The notes below the pieces were generated by a model that saw only the letters and a program-made list of their open reading frames with translations, did no database searches and was not told the DNA's origin. This document shows positions 1 through 8,279 of a stretch of 64,000 nucleotides of DNA, in pieces (positions within the stretch are counted from its first letter, which is position 1; every line of letters starts with the position of its first letter). The DNA is from Paracoccaceae bacterium (GTDB lineage Bacteria > Pseudomonadota > Alphaproteobacteria > Rhodobacterales > Rhodobacteraceae): NCBI GenBank assembly GCA_026706985.1, contig JAPOXR010000050.1, forward strand, positions 1 to 64,000, written 5' to 3'. Both the position numbers and the translations under genes were made by a program.

Positions 1-880
1 ATCAGCATGGAAATGCCACATCCGGGGCGGCCACTCAACTTTTAGGTCAAGCTCTGAGATACGTCCTGTGCCACGGGTCGAGGTTGGATCCCGGCGGAAA
101 TGGCGAATCACTTCCTTTGTATGTCGATCGGAAACCCAATGTGTTTGATGCTTGGATCGACTGTACATTCCTGGAACGGGTGTAACGGCATGTGGCGGAA
201 ATCTCATGCGCGGTCATCAATTCGTTCACTCAAATTGGCTGGCAGTTTTCTGGATCCGATGGCCCGAGATTGTGGAAAGACGTTAGAATCAGGATCTTCA
301 ACTCTCGATTTTCCGGAGCCAGGCTGAGGCGTTCCTTGGATTGCACGAATGTATCGCAGCCGAATATCCGATCTCTGGTTTCATGAAATTTATCGTGGCC
401 CGGATCCGTACTATAAGTCTGATATCCGGAGTTCCCGCATGTCAATTTCCGCTTGCCGTCCCAAATGCGACACCGGACGTCCATTCGGGTGCCACCTTCA
501 AGGTGAAAATGTTTGCTCCGCCCCGGAACTCAAAGCCAATCGATACCCTTCCATTGACTTCTTTCGGGTCGATCTGCGCCAGTGGATTACTGATTTCAGT
601 CAGCATGGATCCGTGGTGCCTGTCCGATTGCTTTTTCACTGAAAGCTCGCTGGAGCCCGGAAAGGAAATGTATGCAGGTGCGCATCCGCTGGACGTATTT
701 GTGATGTATCTTCGTCTGCGAGATATCAGCCTTCAATTGCAGCGGCCTCGAAGGTGATTGCGGGTATAATCTCGACGCCTTGCATTCGCCCATGCTCAGC
801 CATCGTTTGGCAATTTCTCGTGAGACGGGCGCGGCGCACCGCTATCATGATTGATCGGCGCTTCCAGTGCTGCAGGCATG
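1..880. other. Region without a recognisable gene
   Basis: About 880 bases upstream of the RiPP cluster in which I see no convincing coding sequence. Several short open frames exist on both strands, but none has a plausible start with a ribosome site together with a familiar motif, and they overlap one another heavily. Because the adjacent 883-1089 segment is a gene remnant, this is probably decayed accessory DNA. Confidence 0.5.
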
Positions 881-882
881 GT

Positions 883-1089
883 GCCAGCGCGGTAAACCCG
901 ATTGCGTCTCGACGGCCCGGACGGCGAGACGATGCCGGCCTCTTCAAGGCGGTCCAGAACGGGTTCTCGACGAACAGCCCAAGGATGTCTTCCAGCCTCG
1001 GCGACAGCGCGGCACCGAGATTGTCGCACCAGAGAATCGAAGAGAACGTCGATGTGCGCAATGCGTGCAAGTGCATCATCCGCCTGCAA
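883..1089 (-). pseudogene. Remnant of a Fic-family protein C-terminus
   Basis: Two minus-strand frames carry pieces that fit the C-terminal winged-helix part of Fic-domain AMPylase-like proteins. One reads LSPRLEDILGLFVENPF at about 957-1005. The other reads VLDRLEEAGIV followed by RRNRVYRAG at about 883-960. Joined across a frameshift and a loss of roughly 20 codons they resemble the usual 'FvenPf..........aldrLeeaGiv....grrnrvY.a' ending. An upstream piece (about 1023-1089) reads ALARIAHIDVLFDSLVRQ, also Fic-like. No catalytic HPFxxGNGR motif is seen, so this is debris and not a working gene. The family assignment is from pattern memory. Confidence 0.45.
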
Positions 1090-1190
1090 CCGGACCGGAA
1101 ACCCGACGAAACCCGCTTGATCGTGAAGCGGAGGTGGAACGGATTTCGGACCAGGTCGTTGAATTTCAATTTTCTTAGCGATTACTTCTG

Positions 1191-1199
1191 TGTTATAAT
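1191..1199 (+). promoter_or_regulatory. Extended -10 promoter of the RiPP precursor
   Basis: The sequence TGTTATAAT contains a consensus TATAAT (1194-1199) preceded by the TGn of an extended -10 element. At 17-bp spacing the -35 position (1171-1176, TTTCTT) is weak, as is common for extended -10 promoters. It lies about 50 bp before the chosen precursor start at 1248 and is the best sigma70-like promoter I noticed in the cluster. Confidence 0.5.
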
Positions 1200-1247
1200 T
1201 TATAGGACATCTGTCAGATGATTATTCAGAATCTAAAGGAAAGTATC

Positions 1248-1511
1248 ATGAAGACTGCAGTGGAAATGGAAGACATGATTCGTGCCAAAGCAGATGAGGA
1301 CGAAGCATTTCGCGACAGGTTGCTGGAAGATCCGCGCCAGGCGATTCACGAAGCCACCGGGCTGACGGTGCCGGAAGGGTTTTCGATCAGTGTGCATGAA
1401 GAAAGTGCGACCGATTTTCATTTGGTCCTGCCGCCCGCCGGCAGTCGCCTTTCCGACGCAGAACTGCGGAGCGCCGCGGGAGGTTGGGCCCCGACCTCAG
1501 ACTCATACTAG
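1248..1511 (+). CDS. NHLP-leader RiPP precursor peptide, predicted core WAPTSDSY
   Basis: An 87-residue precursor of the nitrile-hydratase-like leader peptide (NHLP/proteusin) type. The leader has the family layout: acidic helical start, AFRDRLLEDPRQAI, GLTVPEGFSISVHEES, the strand FHLVLPP, and an ending LSDAELRSAAGG typical of the double-glycine site cut by C39 peptidases. What remains after Gly-Gly is eight residues, WAPTSDSY, an unusually short core with a Trp at its first position. ATG 1248 is preferred over the in-frame ATG 1218 because AAAGGA sits at 1236-1241 just before it. The two NHLM exporters follow on the same strand, and a tryptophan halogenase, a methyltransferase and an oxygenase lie nearby. 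Leader family and cut site are strong; the core modifications are inferred. Confidence 0.9.
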   Translation: MKTAVEMEDMIRAKADEDEAFRDRLLEDPRQAIHEATGLTVPEGFSISVHEESATDFHLVLPPAGSRLSDAELRSAAGGWAPTSDSY

Positions 1512-1924
1512 GAACAGTTGGGGTAGACACCACAACTTCACCTGTTAGCCAGCGGCTGTTGTCGGTGTGAACTCAGCCCGTTCCCGCCGCGCCGTTTAAG
1601 GGGCGGTCTAGCGGGGTGTTGTGTGGGCAGACAGGCATGACACCTCATACCATAGTGGTTTTGCTGCGAGAGCACGCATTCGTTTGCGGTGCCGGGTTAG
1701 TATGTCGAGGGTCCGCTCGGCAGTCTGCAGGCCATGAATGTGAAAGCGGCGGTGCCCCATCAAGTTCCTGATCATTCGGAACGTTTTCTCCTGTGACGTC
1801 ATACCGTACCGTGCGACGATGACACTGGCGGCATTCGCCGGCAGATTGGTGGTCGCTGACTGTTGAACAGTATTGCGGAGCTTGGCTGCTTCCGTCAAAT
1901 TGCGGCTTTGGCCTAGGTTTCTCC
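1512..1924. other. Gap between precursor and adaptor stub
   Basis: About 410 bases with no intact gene. An imperfect inverted repeat (gacaccacaac ... ttgtcggtgtg, about 1527-1571) lies just after the precursor and could form a weak stem, but it has a long loop and no T-run, so I do not call a terminator. A minus-strand transposase-like scrap lies inside (1659-1790). Confidence 0.4.
1659..1790 (-). pseudogene. Possible transposase C-terminal scrap (IS5/IS1182-like)
   Basis: A minus-strand stretch reads EKTFRMIRNLMGHRRF followed by HGLQTAERTLDIL and then basic KR residues. This aligns by eye with the end of IS5/IS1182-type DDE transposases ('E..FG.iK..MG.r.F..RGL.k...E..L..l.yNlkR'). There is no terminal inverted repeat or upstream catalytic part. 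It may be a trace of the event that removed most of the neighbouring adaptor gene. Weak assignment. Confidence 0.3.
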
Positions 1925-2092
1925 ATGTCGAGCAGAAATATTTTCCGCCGCGAAGCACTGATCCGCCACGTGCAACCCGAAGCTCTGGACGATTTGCTGC
2001 GGGTCACCGCACCGCGCGAAAGAGTTTTCCTTCTGGCGTTCGGAGTGTCCGTCACTTTCGTCTTGGTTGCCGCCGTCGCCATGTTGATTTGA
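1925..2092 (+). CDS. N-terminal stub of an NHLM-type HlyD membrane fusion protein
   Basis: A 55-codon frame starting ATG at 1925 and ending TGA at 2090-2092. It reads MSSRNIFRREALIRHVQPEA, LDDLLRVTAPRERVFLL and then a hydrophobic helix to the end. This matches the cytoplasmic lead-in and single transmembrane segment of the HlyD-like adaptor found in NHLM export systems ('iFR.eALer..sPEqLD.ll.vt.pr'). The periplasmic coiled-coil, lipoyl and barrel domains, normally several hundred residues, are absent, because the exporter gene starts only 12 bp later. It occupies the expected operon position between precursor and peptidase-exporter. Either a deletion left a non-functional stub, or the stub is kept as a small membrane protein; an adaptor encoded elsewhere would then be needed. 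Confidence 0.65.
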   Translation: MSSRNIFRREALIRHVQPEALDDLLRVTAPRERVFLLAFGVSVTFVLVAAVAMLI

Positions 2093-2104
2093 TTCTTCTT
2101 TCCG

Positions 2105-4324
2105 ATGAAAGGCGGTAACCACTCGGATCCGGCCACCGGTCCCACGGCTCCAAAGCGCAACGTCAGGCGGTGCCGTACGCCAATGGTCATGCAGCTGGAA
2201 TCCACCGACTGCGGCGCCGCATGTCTTGGCATCGTGCTCGCGTATTTCGGTTGTTGGGTGCCCCTCGAAGAACTGCGTGAAAGGTGTGGTATCGGGCGCG
2301 ACGGCGCGACCCTTGAGGATATTGCGCTCGCCGCCCGAAGCTATGGTCTCAAAGCAACCGGAAGGTCGTGTCAGCTCCGTGGACTGGCTGATCTGTCAAT
2401 GCCTATGATCCTGTTCTGGGGGTTCAGGCATTTCGTCGTGCTCGAAGGGATTAGGAAAGAGAACTATTACCTGAACGATCCTGCTGAAGGACATCGGGCG
2501 GTCGATGCCCGGACTTTCAACCGCAACTTCACCGGCGTCGGCCTGTTGCTCGAACCGGGCACCGGATTCATCGCCTCCGGCTCGCGCCCGGGCGTCATGA
2601 AGCGATTGTGGCCCTGGCTGCGCGGTTACCGCGCATTGCTGAGCCGCGCGACCGTTTTTGGCCTGCTGCTTGCGCTCACCTCACTTGCCTTGCCGTTTCT
2701 GCTTGCGCAATTCGTTGACCGCGTGCTGGAGAGTCGGCAGACGGATGCAGGCGGAATTCTGTTCATAGCCATGGCGGCAGCCGGCGGGCTTGCATTCCTC
2801 TTCACATGGTTGCAGATGCGCACCCTGAACGCATTGGTCCTGCGACTGTCCATTGACCAGTCGGACCGCTATCTGGATCACCTGCTTCGGCTTCCCATGC
2901 AGTTCTTTTCTCATCGTTTTGCCGGAGATCTGACCCTGCGTATGCGGCTGATAGACCAAGTTGCCGAGGCCGGAGCCGGCCAACTGGTGCGTCTCGGCGT
3001 TGATCTGGCGATGAGTGCGCTCTTCCTGTCTGCAATGCTTGTTTTCGACTTACTGCTGGGACTGACCGTGGCTACCCTGGGCGTCACTTGTGTGATTTCG
3101 GTTCATGTACTGACCAGCCTTCGCCGGGACCGGAACCATAAACTGCGGCGCGAGCAGGGAATCTTCGCCGGCATGAGTGCTGCAGGCCTGCGCATGATCG
3201 AGACCTTGCAGGCGACGGCCAGCGAGAACAAATTCTTTTCCCGCTGGAGCGGTCGACAGGCTCGCGAACTCGGCGCCAGACAGGAGTTCGTGGAACTTGG
3301 CCATGTCGCAGCTGCGCTGCCGCAGCTGTTCCAGTTGTTCGCGGCGGCTGTGGTGTTCGGCCTTGGCGGATGGCGTGCCATGTCCGGGGATATGAGCATT
3401 GGTGCCCTGATAGGATTCTATATTCTGGCCGGGAACTTTCTTCGCCCGCTATCCAGCATTGGCCAGTTCTCTGATCTGCTGGCGACGCTGGAGGCGGATC
3501 TGACAAGAATGGACGATGTCTTCAACTCGCCGAAGGCAGCCGCACTGGCGGGAAGTGACGAAGACCCGCATGGCCGGGTCCGTGCACTCGGCGGCCGCCT
3601 GCGGCTGGTCGGCCACTTGGAACTCCGTGCCGTAACCTTTGGTTTCCAACGGAAACGCCCACCCATCATCGAAGACTTCAACCTGACGATCGAGCCGGGT
3701 CAGCGCGTGGCCGTGGTGGGTGCCAGCGGCTCAGGAAAATCCACCTTGGCACTGTTGGCGGTCGGGCTGCATCAGCCTTGGTCCGGCGAGGTGCTGTACG
3801 ATGGACATTCAATCGCTGACATTCCCAGAGAAGTCTTTTGCCGGTCGGTCTCCATCGTCGGCCAGCGACCGGTGTTGTTCGCCACGAGCATTCGCAACAA
3901 TCTGACGATGTGGGACACGACGACTCCAGAACACCACGTGACCGCCGCCGCCAAGGATACGGCGATTCATGAGGAAATCACCAGTCGGCCAGGTATGTAC
4001 GAGTCAATGGTTGAGGAGCGAGGACACAATTTCAGTGGTGGCCAGCGTGCACGGCTCGAGATCGCCCGGGCCTTGGTCAGCAATCCGTCTCTTCTGATCC
4101 TTGATGAAGCGACCAGTATGCTCGACCCGCCCATTGAGTTGCGGATTGATGATCGTATCCGCCGTCGGGGCTGTTCATGCCTGGTTATCGCCCATCGCCT
4201 CAGCACAATCCGCGACGCCGATCTTATCGTTGTCATGGAACAGGGCCGCATCGTCGAGCGCGGCACCCATGATGAGCTATATGCCCATGACAGCATTTAC
4301 CGCAGGTTAATGAATGACGAATGA
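2105..4324 (+). CDS. NHLM-type peptidase-containing ABC exporter (ABC1)
   Basis: A 739-residue bacteriocin exporter with three parts. An N-terminal C39 cysteine peptidase (about residues 25-150) has the catalytic Cys36 in STDCGAAC, His109 in FRHFVVLEG and Asp125 in LNDPAEG. A six-helix transmembrane domain spans about 165-460. The ATPase has Walker A GASGSGKS at about 539, signature FSGGQRARLEIA at about 642 and Walker B LLILDEATSMLD at about 662. The peptidase would cut the precursor after its Gly-Gly and couple this to export across the inner membrane. The length and the pairing with the next gene match the NHLM ABC1/ABC2 pair. Its end overlaps the next gene by 11 bp, implying translational coupling. 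All three peptidase residues and all ATPase motifs look intact. Confidence 0.93.
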   Translation: MKGGNHSDPATGPTAPKRNVRRCRTPMVMQLESTDCGAACLGIVLAYFGCWVPLEELRERCGIGRDGATLEDIALAARSYGLKATGRSCQLRGLADLSMPMILFWGFRHFVVLEGIRKENYYLNDPAEGHRAVDARTFNRNFTGVGLLLEPGTGFIASGSRPGVMKRLWPWLRGYRALLSRATVFGLLLALTSLALPFLLAQFVDRVLESRQTDAGGILFIAMAAAGGLAFLFTWLQMRTLNALVLRLSIDQSDRYLDHLLRLPMQFFSHRFAGDLTLRMRLIDQVAEAGAGQLVRLGVDLAMSALFLSAMLVFDLLLGLTVATLGVTCVISVHVLTSLRRDRNHKLRREQGIFAGMSAAGLRMIETLQATASENKFFSRWSGRQARELGARQEFVELGHVAAALPQLFQLFAAAVVFGLGGWRAMSGDMSIGALIGFYILAGNFLRPLSSIGQFSDLLATLEADLTRMDDVFNSPKAAALAGSDEDPHGRVRALGGRLRLVGHLELRAVTFGFQRKRPPIIEDFNLTIEPGQRVAVVGASGSGKSTLALLAVGLHQPWSGEVLYDGHSIADIPREVFCRSVSIVGQRPVLFATSIRNNLTMWDTTTPEHHVTAAAKDTAIHEEITSRPGMYESMVEERGHNFSGGQRARLEIARALVSNPSLLILDEATSMLDPPIELRIDDRIRRRGCSCLVIAHRLSTIRDADLIVVMEQGRIVERGTHDELYAHDSIYRRLMNDE

Positions 4325-7235
4325 GAACTACTCGGAAGACGCGCTGTCCGCGTTGTTCGTTTCCTCGGGCGAACACCGTGCTGTTGCAGGAAACCGCCCA
4401 ATTCAGCTGAACGATCCCGGTCTGGTCTGGTTCGTCGAGCAGGGCGCGATCGACATTCTGGAGACCGAGTTCGTTGACGGGCGAATGGACGTTCCGTACC
4501 GGCACGTGGCGCGCCTGGAAAGGGGCCGACTGGCATTCGGAGCGGACGGTTCCGGGCATTCTATGCTGCTCGTCGCAAAGGGAATTCAAGACACGGGCCT
4601 GCGTTGTCTACCGCGTGCGGCATTGCACGATGAAACAGCCGCCGGGGGAGACGCCGAAGGAATCGCTCCGGCTTTCATCGCCCAGCTGGACGCATGGATC
4701 GAAGATCTTGCCGGTGCGGTAGCGGCGGAAATCGAGGGCCGCCCCCGCATTGAGTCGTGGCTCGGTTACGGCAGCGAGCCGGGACAAGGAGTGTCTGCGG
4801 CCGAACAAGGGGTTGTATGGCTTGTCGCCGATCAGCTGGATGCATCTTTCCTCGATGTGGCCGAATCCCGACCTGGGTCACAGGGCTTGATGCCGGTAAC
4901 GCGAGACAGCTGGATCAAGCTGCGTGCAACCGGTGGCGTTGCATGCCTCCCGTCACACAAGCTCGGTGTGCAGTTGCTGCTTGAAGAGGGTTTACCCGAG
5001 TTCCACCGACTTGCTCTCAGCGCCGGATCGATTCAACGCCGCCTGCTGGTGGTGGACGACGCGAATCTGCAGGTGGCGTCGGCGGACCTGCGCCGCCGGG
5101 AAAAGTCCCTGGCCAGAAGAGGCTTGTCGGACCTGCTGGAATTCCGCACGCACTCCAAGGGCAAAGGCCCTGGCGGCCATACGGCACTTGACAAGGCCTT
5201 GCGGATTGTCGGTGCGCATGAAGGACTTGATATCCTTACACCGGCAGTATCCGGCGAAACCCAGCCTTCGCTGGACGATTATTGCCGGGCGTCCGCGCTG
5301 CGCCGGCGTGACGTACGGCTGACAGAGGAAGACCGCTGGTGGCTTGGTGACAGCGGCGCGATGCTGGCGTTCCGGCGTGGCCAGGGTCAGCCCGTGGTAC
5401 TTCTGCCCGGCCTTGCCGGACGCTATCGGATAATTGATCCTGAAACCGGCGAGTCCGTGCCCGCCAATGCCGGGACCGGCGCAGGTCTTCGGGACGCCTG
5501 CCTGCTATATCCCGTGCTGTCTTCCAATCGACCAGCCTTGATACGCGAGTTGCTTCACACAGGAATAGCGCCGATGACTGCCGAGATCGTCCGACTCACG
5601 GCCTTCGGCCTCGGCGCGGGACTGTTGGCTTTGACTCCGGCAATCGCGGTGAACCTGCTTGTTGAGCATGCTATTCCCGCCGGTGAGTTGGTTGCCGTCT
5701 TCCAGTTCTCCGGGATTCTGGCTGCAATCGCACTGACGGCGGCCTTGGCTCAGGTGCTGAGGGGCATGGCACTCATGCGCATTGAAGGGCGTCTCACCGC
5801 GCGCATCAGTGCCGCTGTCTGGGATCGTCTGCTGCGTCTGCGGCTGAGGTTTTTCCGCCGCTTCAGCGCCGGCGAGCTCGCGGCGAGATCAATGGTCTTT
5901 CAGGATGTCAGGGACAATGTAGCCGGGATTGCCGTCGATGCGGCATTGTCCACGCTGTTCGCCCTGCCGGCCCTCGGGCTGATGTTCCTCTACGATGCGG
6001 CTCTGGGCTTGATAGTCACCGCCCTGACCTTTGCGGCGCTCGGCGCAGCAACCATCTGCTGTAGCAGCATGATCAATCACCAGCGAAATTACCTGCGGTC
6101 ATCACGCCAGCTTCTGGGCGAATTACATCAGTTCCTGAGCGGAATCGCGAAGCTGCGCACGACCGGGGCCGAAGACATGGCCTTTGCCGCCTGGGCAAGG
6201 CGCTATCGCGAAAACAAGCATGCGGAAATCCAGCAGGCCATTCTGAGTGAATGGATTGTCGCCGTGGCGGCCGCAGTGCCCTTTGTTGGGAGCGCCGCCC
6301 TGTTCGCTGCCGTGGTTGCCCGGGGTGCGGACGGCCTCGCGACCGCCGACTTCCTTGCGGTTCACACCGCGGCCATGTTCCTGTTCCTGACCCTCGTCAT
6401 GCTGGGCAATTCAATCCGCTCGGTTGCCTTTGTCAAGCCGGCCTGCGAGCAGGTGCGGCCAATTCTGGCCGCCGAGACGGCGTCCGGCGCGGCACGCCGC
6501 GTACAACAGACTCTGCAGGGGGAAATCCTTCTCGACAGGGTCAGTTTCAGCTATTCGGAAAATGCCCCGACCTTGCGGGAGGTAAGCATCCACGCGAAAC
6601 CCGGCGAATTCATTGCCATAGTGGGTGAATCCGGTGCCGGTAAGAGCACTCTGCTCCGGCTCGTTCTTGGTTTGGAAAAGCCGAACGCCGGGGTGGTATA
6701 TTTCGATGGCCAGAGTCTCGATCAACTTGATGTCATCACGGTGCGAAAGCAGATCGGCGTCGCGCTGCAGGACGTGTTGCTGCAGAGCAGCACCATTCTT
6801 GACAACATCATCGGCAACGACACTGAATTGAACGAAGAAGATGCCTGGCGCGCGGCACGTCTGGCCGGAGTCGATGAAGATATCCGCGCCATGCCAATGG
6901 GAATGTATACCACGGTGGACGAAAACGCGGCGGCGTTCTCCGGCGGACAGGTGCAGCGAATCCGTATCGCTGCCGCGTTGATACACAATCCCCGCATCAT
7001 CCTTCTCGACGAACCCACAAGTTGGCTGGACACAAGCAGCCAAGCCCGCACAATGCAGGCGATAGAGGATTCCGCCAGTACGCGCCTGGTCATCGCACAT
7101 CGGCTGTCCACGATCCGCAGGGCGAACCGGATCTACGTGTTGCAAGCAGGTCGCGTTGCACAGATAGGTCGCTTTGAGCAACTAGCCGCCGAAGAGGGCC
7201 CTTTCCGCGACCTGGTCCAACGGCAACAGGCGTAA
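4314..7235 (+). CDS. NHLM-type ABC exporter without peptidase (ABC2)
   Basis: A 973-residue partner of the preceding exporter. The first roughly 400 residues are soluble, lack a C39 peptidase and correspond to the long N-terminal region typical of NHLM ABC2 proteins. A transmembrane domain follows at about residues 420-710. The ATPase has Walker A GESGAGKS at about 769, signature FSGGQVQRIRIA at about 874 and Walker B IILLDEPTSWLD at about 895. It starts inside the end of the peptidase exporter (ATG 4314), so the two are probably co-translated and may act as a heterodimer. Its last 54 bases are overlapped tail-to-tail by the minus-strand gene that follows. Confidence 0.9.
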   Translation: MTNENYSEDALSALFVSSGEHRAVAGNRPIQLNDPGLVWFVEQGAIDILETEFVDGRMDVPYRHVARLERGRLAFGADGSGHSMLLVAKGIQDTGLRCLPRAALHDETAAGGDAEGIAPAFIAQLDAWIEDLAGAVAAEIEGRPRIESWLGYGSEPGQGVSAAEQGVVWLVADQLDASFLDVAESRPGSQGLMPVTRDSWIKLRATGGVACLPSHKLGVQLLLEEGLPEFHRLALSAGSIQRRLLVVDDANLQVASADLRRREKSLARRGLSDLLEFRTHSKGKGPGGHTALDKALRIVGAHEGLDILTPAVSGETQPSLDDYCRASALRRRDVRLTEEDRWWLGDSGAMLAFRRGQGQPVVLLPGLAGRYRIIDPETGESVPANAGTGAGLRDACLLYPVLSSNRPALIRELLHTGIAPMTAEIVRLTAFGLGAGLLALTPAIAVNLLVEHAIPAGELVAVFQFSGILAAIALTAALAQVLRGMALMRIEGRLTARISAAVWDRLLRLRLRFFRRFSAGELAARSMVFQDVRDNVAGIAVDAALSTLFALPALGLMFLYDAALGLIVTALTFAALGAATICCSSMINHQRNYLRSSRQLLGELHQFLSGIAKLRTTGAEDMAFAAWARRYRENKHAEIQQAILSEWIVAVAAAVPFVGSAALFAAVVARGADGLATADFLAVHTAAMFLFLTLVMLGNSIRSVAFVKPACEQVRPILAAETASGAARRVQQTLQGEILLDRVSFSYSENAPTLREVSIHAKPGEFIAIVGESGAGKSTLLRLVLGLEKPNAGVVYFDGQSLDQLDVITVRKQIGVALQDVLLQSSTILDNIIGNDTELNEEDAWRAARLAGVDEDIRAMPMGMYTTVDENAAAFSGGQVQRIRIAAALIHNPRIILLDEPTSWLDTSSQARTMQAIEDSASTRLVIAHRLSTIRRANRIYVLQAGRVAQIGRFEQLAAEEGPFRDLVQRQQA

Positions 7236-8258
7236 GCCACCATAGGCCTTGGCCCGAACGCCGTCTCCCTCAAGCGACAGCTTGACATGGTTGATTCCCA
7301 TATAGAGCTCGAACGCCCCGTGTTCGCTGAAAACTGTGCGCCGCCGGGGCCACGAAAGCAGGCCCTCGGCCTTGGCCGGGATGCATAATCGACGGTCTAC
7401 CAGGCGCTGGATCACCGGTTTCCAGTCAAGTTTCGAACTGAATAACCAAGCTGCGAACAAGGCTCGGTAGCTCGTTGCCTCTTCCGGCAGTGCATGCATT
7501 TCAAAGCCAAGACGCGGCAACGCGCCGTTCTCATTGATATCGAAGAGAAGCAGGAAGCGTCCGCAAAGATCCGCCATGCCTGATAGTAAGTGATTCACTG
7601 CGGTTATCGATCCAGGCCATTCCAGCCGCCTGAGCAGGGCCCCGACCTCACGGGGTTTCATGTCCGCCACGAGCAACCTGACCGATCTGGGCGTGCGGTT
7701 CGGGGTCGCCCCGACAAATGCAAGCTTGGCATCCGCCGGCAAGACATCAAGTGCCCACGCCAGCGCACGCCATTCGGGCACGCTGTCATTGCGTGCTGAC
7801 GCCTGTGCAACCGTGTGCGCAATTGCCGCGGGCCCGGCGCCGGTCGCGCCCTTGCCTTGGCCAGGCAGCAATCGGAGATAGATTACCGGTGAGGGAGGGT
7901 CCGTCAGCCCGGCCGGCACTCCTATGATGTCATAGGCCAGCAATACAGATTCGAGCCAATGATCGGTGGCGGATGGGTCATTCAGATGCGTGGCAAGCCA
8001 GGCGTCAACCGATGCCGGTGCCGCTGCTTCACCGCGGGCAATGTGGTGGTGCGTAATCCGCTCTTCTGAAACCGGGATCGAAAAGTCCGCCGCCGGCGCT
8101 GACTCGTCCAGCCTGAACTCAAAGCCGCATAGCGAGGTCGACGCGGCGGCTGGAAAGTTGCCAACCCGCTCAAGCAAACGGATCCAGCCTTGTCCGGCGA
8201 GCAAGGATCGGGGGATCTGGCTGCGCAATCCTGTAAGAACATCCTCGAAGCGCTCCAT
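7182..8258 (-). CDS. Unrecognised 358-residue RiPP-cluster protein
   Basis: I cannot name this family. It is a soluble protein with no signal peptide and no transmembrane segment. Notable stretches are VIYLRLLPGQGKGATGAG near residue 125, FLLLFDINENGALPRLGFE near 240, a Trp-rich region LDWKPVIQRLVDRRLCIP near 280, and a C-terminal FELYMGINHVKLSLEGDGV followed by AKAYGGLRLL. The start has a good ribosome site (AGGAG 7 bases before ATG 8258). It follows the methyltransferase by 21 bp, so the two form an operon. The gene runs 54 bp into the end of the exporter gene on the other strand. The location argues for a role in maturing, recognising or resisting the peptide; the enzymatic activity is unknown. 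Confidence 0.8.
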   Translation of the reverse strand: MERFEDVLTGLRSQIPRSLLAGQGWIRLLERVGNFPAAASTSLCGFEFRLDESAPAADFSIPVSEERITHHHIARGEAAAPASVDAWLATHLNDPSATDHWLESVLLAYDIIGVPAGLTDPPSPVIYLRLLPGQGKGATGAGPAAIAHTVAQASARNDSVPEWRALAWALDVLPADAKLAFVGATPNRTPRSVRLLVADMKPREVGALLRRLEWPGSITAVNHLLSGMADLCGRFLLLFDINENGALPRLGFEMHALPEEATSYRALFAAWLFSSKLDWKPVIQRLVDRRLCIPAKAEGLLSWPRRRTVFSEHGAFELYMGINHVKLSLEGDGVRAKAYGGLRLLPLDQVAERALFGG

Positions 8259-8279
8259 CAGCTCCTGTCCCCAATCAGG

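Noticed and set aside
1636-1770. A second RiPP precursor in the gap after the NHLP gene
   Set aside because: A 44-codon frame starts near 1638, but it has no NHLP leader, no Gly-Gly site and no ribosome site.
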